Notes under the pieces: generated by a model
What the model was told of the DNA's origin: nothing
The model's input: only the letters and a program-made list of their open reading frames with translations
Databases searched by the model: none
Source of the DNA: Bemisia tabaci
Lineage: Eukaryota > Arthropoda > Insecta > Hemiptera > Aleyrodidae
Length of the DNA stretch: 64,000 nt
Assembly (NCBI RefSeq): GCF_918797505.1
Contig: NC_092802.1
Location: 15,893,883-15,957,882, forward strand
Direction of reading: 5' to 3'
Shown here: piece by piece, positions 1-8,759 of the stretch
Layout: every line of letters starts with the position of its first letter
Position numbering within the stretch: position 1 is the stretch's first letter
Translations under genes and position numbers: made by a program

Positions 1-103
1 ATGAACCTCGAGACACATAAAAACATGTGCTAATCACGGCTCATACAGAGCTGCACTTACGGCTCTCTTCGCTATCACGGTAGTATTCTTCTTGAGGCCG
101 ATG
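1..103. repeat. Repeated ~100-bp unit, copy 1
   Basis: This stretch recurs at 599-741 and, shortened, at 1158-1258. Shared landmarks are CTCTCTTCGCTATCACGG and TGAGGCCGATG. Copy 1 is cut at GATG by the CACTG-TCTCGG element that follows. It contains one arm of the small CTGCCGTGATAGC foldback seen whole at 560-681. Confidence 0.8.
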
Positions 104-517
104 CACTGAAAAAAAAAATCTCGGTGTATTTACTAAGAAAAGGGTAAAATTACCAAGAATTCAGGGTTCTATTTGATCCCAGTTTTTTCTTGGTAAAATT
201 ACCCTTTATGGAATCGGTAATTTCACCGAGAAATCTCGGTAAAATTATTGAACTTTCTCGGTAATCTTACTGGACCTTGGTAAAAACGCCAATATTTTTC
301 ATCGACTGTGGTAGAATTACCGAGATCAAATAGCAAAGTTACCGGGAATCGATTACCAATAAAAGTGGTATTCTTACCTGAGAAAAACAGTAAAAATACC
401 GGTTTTTAGGTAAGCTTGCCAGTCTGTCTTGGTCAAATTACCAATAATTGGTAAAATAAGTGAGATGGTAAAGGTACCAACGGACCTTGGTAAAAACGCC
501 GATAATTTTTTTCAGTG
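104..517 (+). mobile_element. CACTG-TCTCGG MITE, copy A
   Basis: A 414-bp foldback element bounded by CACTGAAAAAAA and TTTTTTTCAGTG. It is full of short motifs with GGTAA or TTACC (GGTAAAATTACC, ACCGAGA), so most of it pairs with itself. Flanks TG/TG suggest a 2-bp target duplication. Copies B, C and E are in the opposite orientation. No coding capacity is seen; it is presumably moved by a transposase encoded elsewhere. Confidence 0.85.
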
Positions 518-559
518 TGGAGGCGGCGCAGCGTGGCGGGTGACTTGACGGGAGGTATT

Positions 560-681
560 CTGCCGTGATAGCGAAGAGAGCAGTAAGCGCATGCTGGGAT
601 GAACCTCGAGACACATAAAAACATGTGCTAATCATGGCTTATTCGGAGCTGCACTTACGGCTCTCTTCGCTATCACGGCAG
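560..681. mobile_element. Short CTGCCG-ended foldback (122 bp)
   Basis: Two 28-bp inverted arms (560-587 and 654-681) differ at one position and begin CTGCCGTGATAGCG. They are flanked by TATT on both sides (556-559, 682-685). The first eight bases and the TATT duplication match the larger CTGCCG family, so this is probably a short relative. Its right arm overlaps the repeated unit. Confidence 0.75.
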
Positions 682-741
682 TATTCTTTTTGAGGCCGAT
701 GGAAGATAATACAAGACAGAGGAGGCGTTGTTTTTACTCCG
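599..741. repeat. Repeated unit, copy 2
   Basis: The most complete copy of the unit that starts the window. It continues past GATG through GGAAGATAATACAAGACAGA to TTTTTACTCCG, where the inverted MITE copy B begins. The part from 645 matches 1158-1258 almost base for base. Confidence 0.8.
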
Positions 742-1152
742 CACTGAAAAAAAATTCTCGGCTTTTTACCACGGTCCGTTGGTACCTTTACCATTTCACT
801 TTGTTTACCAATTATTGGTAATTCTACCAAGACAGACTGGTAAGCTTACCTAAAAACCGGTATTCTTACTGTTTTTTTCAGGTAAGAATACCACTTTTAT
901 TGGTAATCAATTCCCGGTAACTTTGCCATTTTATCTCGGTAATTCTACCACAGTCGATAAAAAATATTGGCGTTTTTACCGGGGTCCAGTAAAATTACCG
1001 AGAAAGTCAATAATTTTACCGAGATTTCTCGGTAAAACTACCAATTCCATGAATGGTAATTTTACCAAGAAAAAACTGGGATCAAATAGAACCCTAAATT
1101 CTTAGTAATTTTACCCTTTTCTTAGTAAATACACAGAGATTTTTTTTCAGTG
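742..1152 (-). mobile_element. CACTG-TCTCGG MITE, copy B
   Basis: A 411-bp element reading as the reverse complement of copy A, from CACTGAAAAAAAATTCTCGG to TTTTTTTTCAGTG. Identity to copies C and E is high enough to read by eye. A and B lie in opposite orientation about 225 bp apart, so they could form a long hairpin with each other. Confidence 0.85.
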
Positions 1153-1157
1153 TACTG

Positions 1158-1258
1158 AGCTGTATTTACGGCTCTCTTCGCTATCACGGCAGTATTCTTT
1201 TTGAGGCCGATGGAAGATAATACAAGACAGAGGAGGCGTTGTTTTTACTCCGGGCTTC
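1158..1258. repeat. Repeated unit, copy 3
   Basis: Shortened third copy of the unit, matching 645-741 with few changes. It follows directly on MITE copy B. The alternation unit, element, unit, element, unit points to duplication of a block that already carried, or later received, MITEs. Confidence 0.75.
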
Positions 1259-1588
1259 AACAAATAATGGAGAGGCGGATTCTCTTTGAGCGACCCGGGC
1301 GAGATGAGGAGAAACCGCGCTTTGAATATTGAAGCACGGTTCCGGCACCCGGGGTCGCCGTGTCACGCCGGTCTCGCACAGGGATTTTCGGCGAAAGGGG
1401 GACTAATTTTCAAAACCTGGCGCCTCTGTTCATCCCAAGATAACCGCTGCCTGGGATCATCGCCCCACAAAGGCACCCCCGATGCCCCCCCTCTCCCCCC
1501 GCTCACGCTTTTTCTGCGAGGCTCAACCGAAATGCGGAGGGTCGAGCTGTCAGATTTCAAGTGAATCCACACCGGAAGTCAACAAACA
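1259..1588. other. GC-rich island without recognised gene
   Basis: Unique GC-rich sequence between two MITEs. Short open frames on both strands have no protein-like pattern. It includes a pyrimidine-rich stretch near 1480-1510. No splice-flanked exon was found. Confidence 0.5.
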
Positions 1589-2003
1589 CACTGAAAAAAA
1601 ATTCTCGGCGTTTTTACCAAGGTCCGTTGGTATCTTTACCATCTTACTTTTTTTTACCAATTATCGGTAATTTTGCCTGGACAGACTGGTAAGCTTACCT
1701 AAAAACCGGTATTTTGATTGTTTTTTTCAGGTAAGAATACCACTTTTATTGGTAATCAATTCCCGGTAACTGTGCTATTTTATCTCGGTAATTCTACCAC
1801 AGTCGATGAAAAATATTGGCGTTTTTACCAAGGTCCAGTAAGATTACCGAGAAAGTTCAATAATTTTACCGAGATTTCTCGGTGAAATTACCGATTCCAT
1901 AAATGGTAATTTTACCAAGAAAAAACTGGGATCAAATAGAACCCTGAATTCTTCGTTATTTTACCCTTTTCCCAGTAAATACACCGCGATTGTTCTTTTC
2001 AGA
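1589..2003 (-). mobile_element. CACTG-TCTCGG MITE, copy C
   Basis: Same orientation as copy B. The left end is CACTGAAAAAAAATTCTCGG. The right end is decayed (TTCTTTTCAGAG instead of TTTTTTCAGTG), so it is an older or damaged copy. The mitochondrial atp6-like segment begins just beyond it. Confidence 0.82.
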
Positions 2004-2009
2004 GCATAG

Positions 2010-2310
2010 AGATATCGAACTGACTTTGTTGATATACTGGTTGAGCTTTATATTTTTGGCAAAAACGGATTTAACTAAAGAGTTCACCAATTGTTATCTT
2101 TATAATAAGATAATGGTTAAAATAATTCTATTTACCTCTTTATTTTTTTTTATTTTGTTTATTAATGTTTTGGGTCTGATTCCTTACGTTTTTTCTTGTT
2201 CTGCACATTTTGTATTTTCTATTAGCTTCGGGTGTCCTCTCTGGGTATCTTTCATCTTCTTGTCTTGGTTGTTTTGGTTGTTTGGTTTAGCTCATTCCAG
2301 ATATTTACTC
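2010..2310 (+). pseudogene. atp6: NUMT: fragment of mitochondrial ATP synthase subunit a
   Basis: The plus-strand translation resembles the N-terminal and middle part of mitochondrial ATP6, the proton-channel subunit of F1Fo ATP synthase. It has DLTKEF, then hydrophobic helices with FINVLGLIPYVFS, SAHFVFSIS and GCPLWVSF. These correspond to the family pattern LHKEF ... NxxGLxPYxFxxxSH ... PLWxSF. Likeness fades after the LAHS at about 2310, and the conserved C-terminal channel helices with the essential arginine are missing, so it cannot be functional. The strand is strongly T-rich, as expected for a mitochondrial origin. It lies between MITE copy C and a CTGCCG fragment, hence nuclear. An open frame of 122 codons spans it but is a relic. 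Confidence 0.75.
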
Positions 2311-2754
2311 ACTCAGGATTGGACATATCTAAGTCAAAAGAAACCATATCCAGTGTAACCTGAACCCTGTCTTGCGTGTGCTCTTATGGATGTCGGAGCT
2401 CATTTTTGGGTGGTTTTAGCTCCTTTTTGATTTGAATGCCTCCTAATAATGAAAAAAAATACCCTCGTTTGTTCTCTTTTTCATCAGAGAATAATATTAG
2501 GAAGAGCCACCACATTATCATTGAGTTGGACAGTTTTTGAAGCAACCTTTCAAAGTTAAAAGGACGATTGTGAAGATATACGCGGTTGATGTCAACGTCT
2601 AACGCCATGGATGCAACCATCCTCGCTTGAAAGATAGGCGAGTTGCGTCTTGAATGTGTTGAAGGCGCTCAGATTTTTTTAGCGCATCGCCGTAAATCGC
2701 TAGAACAACCTGATATTTTCTTATTCTCATTTTGAGGAGTAGCTTCGTGCCTCA
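2311..2754. other. Unassigned sequence next to the NUMT
   Basis: No repeat partner elsewhere in the window and no recognised gene. It may include further rearranged mitochondrial DNA, since composition stays T-rich to about 2480, but I could not match it to a mitochondrial gene. Confidence 0.35.
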
Positions 2755-2956
2755 GCTTGCCTTAAAAACAGAATTTGCCAGGAAAATTGTGAATATTATT
2801 TTTAAAAATTTTCAGACAATTTTTTACGCAATTTAATCTAAAATACCTGAAAATTTCAAGGACAAATATACATGAATGTTGTAAAAAATACATTTTAATC
2901 AAAGGAAATTCGGCAACTCTCGAATGATCATACGGCGTTCTTCCTTAGCACGGCAG
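2755..2956. mobile_element. CTGCCG MITE, left end missing
   Basis: Matches the interior and right end of the CTGCCG family: CCTTAAAAACAGAATTT, TTTCAGACAATTTT, then GGCAACTCTCGAATG and CGGCGTTCTTCCTTAGCACG. The left TIR is absent. Confidence 0.75.
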
Positions 2957-3674
2957 AGTAGCGCATCAAACACCAAAGGGAGGCCGTGCAGTCCGAGCAG
3001 AGAACTTTTTCCTGATGACCGAAAATCGGGTTTAACGTCCATGTGGCAACGCGTGACAACCCTTATAAAAGCGCTCGAAACACTGCACTGACGGTAAACA
3101 AAAATAAACATTGTCAACAAACCTTATTTTTCATGCTCACCAGCCGTAATCATTTATTCATTACTTGGATACATTCTGACTCGAAACCAACAGATTCCTC
3201 CGCTTCAGATTTTCCCGCCTTCAACCCCCCCCCCCTCTTCGCCCCCTCATCACCGCCACCTCTTTTACCCCCCAGCTCTCCTTTTCTTTCCCTCCTAACC
3301 AACCAACCAACTCCATTACCGACCAAGTTCAATTTCCAAGTTTCCCGGAACATAATCCCCGCTGTTACTTATCTTTCCAGTTGTCTTTTGCTCCGCTGAA
3401 ACTTTATTCATTTTCCATCCCCGACTCGTTCGTTTTTGTTCGCGGAAGTTTTTTCTCGGATTCATGCGATGAGATTAAAGGAAATATATTCCGCGTTGAT
3501 GATAAAACTGGTGAAAAAACTATCTCATATCGTAGCATTGGTTGTATTCTGCCGGCAAAACAAATCTGATTGGTAGCGATTTTTGCAGAAGATCGTACAC
3601 ACTGAGAAAAACACTCATAGGAAACTCGACTAAATGACGTTTGAATATCTTTCTGATGGAACACTTCAGATAGT
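2957..3674. other. Unique region, no gene seen
   Basis: Single-copy sequence with a pyrimidine-rich tract (about 3205-3320: CCCCCCCCCCT, CACCGCCACC, CCTCCTAACCAACCAACCAA). No exon or repeat was recognised. Confidence 0.4.
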
Positions 3675-4477
3675 CTGCCGTGCTAAGGAAGAACGCCGTA
3701 TGAGCTTTCAGGTGCTGCCGGATTTCCCTAGATAAAACATGAATTTTCAGGAAAATCTGTGAATATTTTTCCTCCAATTTTTCATAGAATTTTATTCATC
3801 ACCAGATCTGCATTATCTGAAAATGTCAAGAGAAAATTTTCATAATTTCCCTCAAAATTAAACATTTTACTAGAGGAAATGGACCACTAGACAAGGTACG
3901 AATTTCAGCATTCTGATACATGTTCCTTAACCAAAATTTCACGTAAAACACGGTGCGCACAACGAAAATTACCGATATCAACTCCTTACGAAGATATTTA
4001 ATGATTCTTGATGCGTAAATTTAAACCACCTGCTCATGAAAACTCAATGCTCTACGTGATTCACATCGCGCGCTAAACGTTATCATGACAGTATCAGGTA
4101 TCTGCGATTGAAAAATCTGGCAACCTCAATTTTGACGCTTCGGCTCAGCTATATCAGAGTGCTAATAGTTTGAACAACACATGGTGGGAAATGAACATTG
4201 CTCGATTGAGAAGCTTGCTGAAACCGTTGTAGTGCGCGATTTGACTCACGTAGAGCTTTGAGTATCTTGTGAGCGGGCGGTTCAAATTCCTCGTAGCCAA
4301 TATGGAATAAAAACGTAAATGTTTTCGTTAAGAGTTGGTTTAAGTAAGTTTGTCGCGCGAATCGTGCTCTACGTGAAATTCTAACTAGAAAGCCTGTATT
4401 AGAATACTTAAATTCGTATACCTTGTCTAGTGGTCCATTAGGCAACCCTCAAACGTTTTTACGGCGGTTTTCCTTAT
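3675..4477. mobile_element. CTGCCG MITE split by a nested foldback
   Basis: The left part, 3675-3880, begins CTGCCGTGCTAAGGAAGAAC. The right part resumes at about 4439 with GGCAACCCTCAAACG and ACGGCGGTTTTCCTTA. Joined, they have the usual ~245-bp length. The 556-bp foldback at 3881-4436 sits at the normally continuous GGAAATTTGGCAAC junction. Confidence 0.75.
3881..4436. mobile_element. Foldback element, GGACCACTAG ends, nested
   Basis: TIRs of about 30 bp start GGACCACTAGACAAGGTA and end TACCTTGTCTAGTGGTCC. The interior has no recognisable gene. It interrupts a CTGCCG element, so it is the younger of the two. Flanks AAAT and ATTA do not give a clean duplication. Confidence 0.75.
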
Positions 4478-4907
4478 CCGTTTTGTTCCTTATCCGCAAT
4501 AGTTTGATGCGTCGCATAAACACAATACATGTACGTATTTATGTTTTAATGTTTAAGTTTGATCCATTGAAAATCGAAGTATCGAATATTGGAGTATGAC
4601 GTAGCCACTAAATCAGTCTACTAAAGTTCTGAAGTGCTGGAAAAAACAATGTCGGAACAATAAGTGGAGCCGATGACCGATCGATAAATTCGGGAGGGTA
4701 GTGAGACGATGGCGTTTCGACAAATTGTTTAAAAAATGGGAACCCGACACGTAGTTTATGGCTGCGGCCGGAGGAACTCGGTAAACAGAGCGCCGCTAAA
4801 AATAAAATCACTTACCGATGAAACATTTATTTGGACAGGGCTGTCGAAATGGGCATCGATACCGCAGAAAATCAATTATACCTCAATGATTAGTTATGTG
4901 TATCGTG
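4478..4907. other. Unique AT-rich region, no gene seen
   Basis: No repeat partner in the window and no convincing exon. Confidence 0.4.
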
Positions 4908-5437
4908 TATATGTCGCTGGCAAATAGTAAAATCAGGCATTTTGTCAAATGCCCACAGGCAAATAGTAAAATCAGGCATTTTGTCAAATGCCCACAGGCA
5001 AATAGTAAAATCAGGCATTTTGTCAAATGCCTATAGGCAAATAGTCAAATATTCTTACTAAGATTGAAATTCTGGTTCTTTTCCTAATTTCAGACAAAAT
5101 AATTCATTGCTCTTGCAAGAGAAAATTCCCAGTAAAAATGTGTACGCACAAGAGTATTTTAAACAATTTCTAGCTCCTGAGGAGACACTGATCTTGAATT
5201 TTCAGCGTGTCGTAAAATACACACTTTTTGGAATTTCAACATTTAAAAATATGAGAAGCAATTGAAGAGGAAGAGACAAAAAGAGTTCGTAGGTATGATG
5301 AGTTATTTCTCCAAAAATAGGGAAAAATCGTGAGCTCTTCGCCATAAATTCACAAAATTGTATATAGACCGTCAAAATTCAACTATCTGCCTAGGCATCT
5401 GACAAAATGCCTGATTTCACTATTTGCCTGCGACATA
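4908..5437. mobile_element. Foldback element with minisatellite in its left arm
   Basis: The left arm (ATGTCGCTGGCAAATAG, AAATCAGGCATTTTGTCA) pairs with the right arm at about 5385-5437 (TGACAAAATGCCTGATTT, CTATTTGCCTGCGACATA). The left arm has been expanded into tandem copies, while the right arm is single. The interior is unique AT-rich sequence. Confidence 0.7.
4916..5045 (+). repeat. 39-bp minisatellite, about 3.3 copies
   Basis: The period is 39 bp, each unit beginning AGGCAAATAGTAAAATCAGG and ending AAATGCCCAC. Units one and two are identical; the third changes at its end (CTATAGG). It derives from the TIR of the surrounding foldback. Confidence 0.9.
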
Positions 5438-5637
5438 AACAAATACCTCGAAATTCAAATAATGATATACTACAACTAAACTCAAACTGTACCATTTCCG
5501 AGAAGACCGATGACAAAAATCGTCCGTATAGATCCACGCCATCAAAAAAATCCAAGATGCCCGAAGTGCGAACACCTCCTTTTCTCTCTCTGTAGATTAA
5601 ACCCCCTCGAAAAACCAAGGTTCGACTGTGTAACAAG

Positions 5638-5895
5638 TGGATTGCATTTTGCAAAAAGGAACCACTAGCATTGCAATGTTGCTAAGATTGTGCAACTTCT
5701 TTTGTCTTGGAGGAAAACCCCGATTATCCATTAATAGTTTCTGTTTTACTCGCTAAAAACTGTAAATTTAAGACAAAAATTACCATCTAAATTTCATAGT
5801 TTTTAACGATTTCCGCAATTGTATTGCAAAGGATAAAGTTGCACAATCTTAGCATCATTGCAACGCTAGTGGTTCCTTTTTGCAGAATGCAATCC
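5638..5895. mobile_element. TTGCATTTTGC foldback, copy 1
   Basis: Ends are TGGATTGCATTTTGCAAAAA and TTTTGCAGAATGCAATCCA. Inner arms share GTTGCTAAGATTGTGCAAC and its complement. Other copies lie at 11271-11526 and 58133-58577. About 258 bp, non-coding. Confidence 0.8.
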
Positions 5896-6263
5896 AAGTT
5901 AATGTACAACCGGCAACGTCACAAAAGTCGTTTTTTCCGGGGAATCGTAATTCGTAACATTTTTTCAAAGCCCCACAAGTGAGTTCCCTTCCTCCCCCTG
6001 CACAAGGCAGTCTCCACCCCGAAGTTCCCTTATGAGAGAGGATCGGGGGAGTTGATGATTGGGGTTAGACGATTGTTTGTGGGTAATAATTGGGGGAGCA
6101 CCCGGAATGGAATGCGGATCAAAACATTTACGTCTGCGGAGTTGCTGTTTACATTCGTTGGTGTTGTCAGATGATGTCACACGGTACCGAGTTGCCAATG
6201 CAATCGATGTTAGTTTTTCCGTAAAGTTATTTGATGTTCTGGGTAAGATATAAGCGATTTATA
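5896..6263. other. Unique region, no gene seen
   Basis: Single-copy sequence between two foldbacks. No exon with good splice sites was found. Confidence 0.35.
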
Positions 6264-6555
6264 CACGGAGAAAAAAACTTCGTGAGTGGGACCCGAAGTT
6301 TAGGTCATATGGATCTCTGAAGTTTTCGGATTGAGCATATGAACACTTCAGGTCCAGCTGTCGAGGTTCCGATCACACATCCGAAAAACTTCGGTTCTCA
6401 CATCTGAAGTACTTCAGATGTAAGAACTGAAGTTTCAGATGTGTGATCGGAACCTCGACAGCTGGACCTGAAGTGTTCATATGCTCAATCCGAAAACTTC
6501 AGAGATCCATATGACCTAAACTTCGGGACCCACGCACGAAGTTTTTTTCTTTGTG
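6264..6555. mobile_element. CACGGAG palindromic MITE, copy 1
   Basis: A 292-bp near-perfect palindrome. Both halves carry GACCCGAAGTTTAGGTCATA, GGATCTCTGAAGTTTTCGGA and GTGTTCATATG in mirrored order. Ends are CACGGAGAAAAAAACTTCG and CGAAGTTTTTTTCTTTGTG, flanked by TA on both sides. A second copy is cut by the window end at 63764-64000. RNA from it would form one long hairpin. Confidence 0.88.
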
Positions 6556-6916
6556 TACTTACGACGTTTTTCCTGAGTACGGCGCTGCTCATTGCAGCAT
6601 GTATCGGCGCCTGCCTCTGCCAAAGAGGAAGATAGCAGAATTGAGACGTACGAGTAAAGTAGACCACAGCTATCGGGAGGCAGGGGGGGGGGGGGGGTTG
6701 ACGGATGGGTGAAAGGGGGGGGGGATGCGGTGGTTTATGCCCCTCGTAATTTGTAAGAGGGGCCGTAAACGTTGACGCGGTGGGTTTTATTGTCCGCGCC
6801 GGGATGCGCCCGGTCCCTGGGTGCGTGTGCGCTCCGCTCGGGCGTGCATCGTAAACAATTCGCTAAAAGAGGCAGAACCGCCAAGAACGGAGCGTCTCTT
6901 GCGAAAATGGGACCGG
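6556..6916. other. GC-rich island with two long G runs
   Basis: Holds uninterrupted G15 at 6683-6697 and G10 at 6715-6724, followed by CpG-rich unique DNA. No exon was recognised. The G runs may form quadruplexes or reflect sequencing uncertainty. Confidence 0.5.
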
Positions 6917-7153
6917 CGCACGGTGGATCGAGTCAATTAGAGAAGTCGGACACGAAATTTTTGACTAAAACTGCAAATTTTGACGTTTATTTTGTCACAT
7001 TTTAAATTTTAAGGGGTGATTCTAGAAGAAAATCTCACGAGAAAACCAATGGAGCCACTTTTAGAACCTCAAACTTTTGTATAAACGGAGTTATAAGCGT
7101 TTAAAGTTTCCAAATTTCGTCCGATCTCTCCTATTGACTCGATCCACTGTGCG
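6917..7153. mobile_element. GCACAGTGG MITE, copy 1
   Basis: A 237-bp foldback from CGCACGGTGGATCGAGTCAA to TTGACTCGATCCACTGTGCG. Interior landmarks are TTGTCACATTTTAAATTTTA and CCAAATTTCGTCCG. Relatives lie at 29436, 40634, 46031, 47519 and 50223, three of them interrupted by other elements. Confidence 0.85.
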
Positions 7154-7269
7154 GCGGGATGCCCCGGGCGGGTCGAGGAGCGGCCCGGAGCCGGTGACGT
7201 CATCAAGTTAACCGGGGGCCGCATCAGTCGACGCCGAAGTTGGTCTTTTTTGGGGTCAATGCCGATTTG

Positions 7270-7305
7270 AGTACCTTTGTACCTTTGAGTACCTTTGAGT
7301 ACCTG
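7270..7305 (+). repeat. Short tandem repeat, GTACCTTTGA
   Basis: Three to four tandem copies of a roughly 10-11-bp unit (GAGTACCTTTG) just left of the hAT-like element. Confidence 0.7.
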
Positions 7306-7311
7306 CGGGAG

Positions 7312-7481
7312 CAGTGGCGAGGCGAGAATGATCGATTATCGATATTTCCCAACTTGAAGCTGTGTGAAGAATCGATTATTAAGGTGTTCATTGCGAACAT
7401 CTGGTTCATCGGTTATCGATCCTTTTCTATGGGTTTAAATGGCAGATCAATCGATGAATCGGAAACCGCGCCACACCACTG
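7312..7481. mobile_element. CAGTGGCG hAT-like MITE, copy 1
   Basis: About 170 bp from CAGTGGCGAGGCG to CGCGCCACACCACTG. It carries internal ATCGATTATCGATA arms and a central GGTGTTC...GAACA hairpin. The right end is diverged. No clean duplication was found here, but the copy at 53542-53701 has a perfect 8-bp one. Confidence 0.75.
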
Positions 7482-7526
7482 CACCTAACACCGTCTACAT
7501 CTTACACCGATCCACGTTCGATTCTC

Positions 7527-7856
7527 GAGAAGAGGAGGAGGCAGAAGAAGAAAAGAAAGGAAAAGAGAAAATAAGGAAAAAAAGAGAAGGAAAGAAAGAA
7601 GAAAGAAGGAAGAAGAGAAAGAAGATGAAGCAGAGAAAGTAGAAGATGAAGGAGACGAAGATGAAGAAGAAAAAGAAGAAGAAGAGAGAGAAGAAGAGAG
7701 AGAAGGAGAAGGAGATGAGGAAGAAAAAGAAGGAGGAGGAGATGAGGAAGAAGTAGAAGAGGAGGAGGAAGAGGAAGAAGGATGAGGAGGAGGAGAATAA
7801 GAAGGAGATGAATAAGAAGATGAAAAAGGATAAGAGAAAAACGAAGAGGAAGGAGA
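7527..7856 (+). repeat. Polypurine (GA-rich) tract, ~330 bp
   Basis: Almost only A and G on the plus strand, built from GAAGAA, GAGGAG and AAGAAA blocks with rare T or C. Its complement gives long open frames of Ser, Pro and Leu runs, which are composition artefacts. Such tracts can form triplex (H-DNA) structures. Confidence 0.9.
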
Positions 7857-7860
7857 TTGC

Positions 7861-8466
7861 AAGTGAAAGATGTCACTAATGATGGTTCCGAACGTAATCA
7901 GAAACCGGCAAGAGAGTAAGAAAAGTTGATTTTTTTTTGTGATAAGAACGAAAGAATTTGCAATGAAACGCCTCACTAAATATTTTATCGCGGGAAATTT
8001 GGCGACTTCCAAATGTTCATACACCGTTTCTCCTTGCGTGTGCCCGGGCTTCTCACCCGCGCCCGGGAAGAACCGCGTATTTTCATCGGGTTCCCATTGG
8101 ACTTACGCGGTTCTTCCTCAATCTCAAATAATCCGCGTCCAAATAATCACATCGGAAATCAATGAGCTCGGATATTTGCCTTTCCCGCGACACTTAAAGC
8201 CGCGGCGTGTGAATGGGCATAGCGACACGACTCCCGCACAATGGAGCCGAGGAACGCGGGAGCTTTGGACGAGACAAAAGCGCGAAAGTTCCCCGGCGGA
8301 CAATGCGGCGATCGATCACTCGCGCTTTAATGGGCTCCGCTTCGATTCGCTTGTCAACATCCGCGCCGCGACACGGGCGCTAAACGAGCGACACCCTTTC
8401 CCAGGGGAGATTGATCGACCTGTATTCATTAGCCGCCACCGCAGAAGGAGGCCCTCTTGAGCGAGA
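7861..8466. other. GC-rich island with ACAATG motifs
   Basis: Unique sequence, CpG-rich from about 8040. SOX-like ACAATGG occurs at 8238-8244 and ACAATG at 8300-8305. An open frame of about 173 codons crosses the island on the plus strand (7939-8460), but its composition is not protein-like and no splice signals frame it. A regulatory island is one possibility. Confidence 0.4.
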
Positions 8467-8545
8467 ACAACGTATCTCCACTCGAGCGTTGCGGAATTCC
8501 TTCTGATCGAATTTGTATTTCTCAGGAAAATTATGAATAGTTCTC
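8467..8545. repeat. Fragment of AACGTATCTCCA family
   Basis: GAACAACGTATCTCCACTCG resembles the ends at 10256 and 55752. Only the left part is present. Confidence 0.45.
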
Positions 8546-8607
8546 ATAGCGCATTGAAAACAAGCGTCTTTAAGGATTAAAACTTTGAAACTGAGAAAAG
8601 GTACGAT

Positions 8608-8677
8608 TCTTCACACAGCTTCAAATTGGGAAATATCGATAGATCGATCATTCGTGCCTCGCCACTGCTCCCGCCCC
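8608..8677. repeat. Half of a CAGTGGCG hAT-like MITE
   Basis: Matches the end of the 7312-7481 copy in inverse orientation: CACACAGCTTCAAATTGGGA, AATATCGATAGATCGATCA, CCTCGCCACTGCTCCCGC. The rest of the element is missing. Confidence 0.7.
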
Positions 8678-8759
8678 GCGAGTAGTGACTCCAGTCTACA
8701 TTACTGCTCCAGATCAATTATTTCCTAAAGCTCAGCGGTTTAATATATTTCACTTTATT

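Noticed and set aside
1990..2358. Working nuclear ATP synthase gene
   Set aside because: Only part of ATP6 is present, similarity ends before the essential C-terminal helices, and no targeting sequence or start context is seen.
2384..2620. Minus-strand open frame as a second mitochondrial gene
   Set aside because: MWWLFLILF looks hydrophobic, but I could not align it to any mitochondrial protein.
4916..5045. CRISPR array
   Set aside because: The 39-bp units are contiguous without spacers, and the sequence is eukaryotic.
7485..8024. Long minus-strand open frame rich in Ser and Pro
   Set aside because: It is the translation of the complement of a polypurine tract; low complexity with no domain or start context.
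7939..8460. 173-codon plus-strand open frame
   Set aside because: It lies in a CpG-rich island where stops are rare; no protein-like periodicity, splice sites or repeat support.
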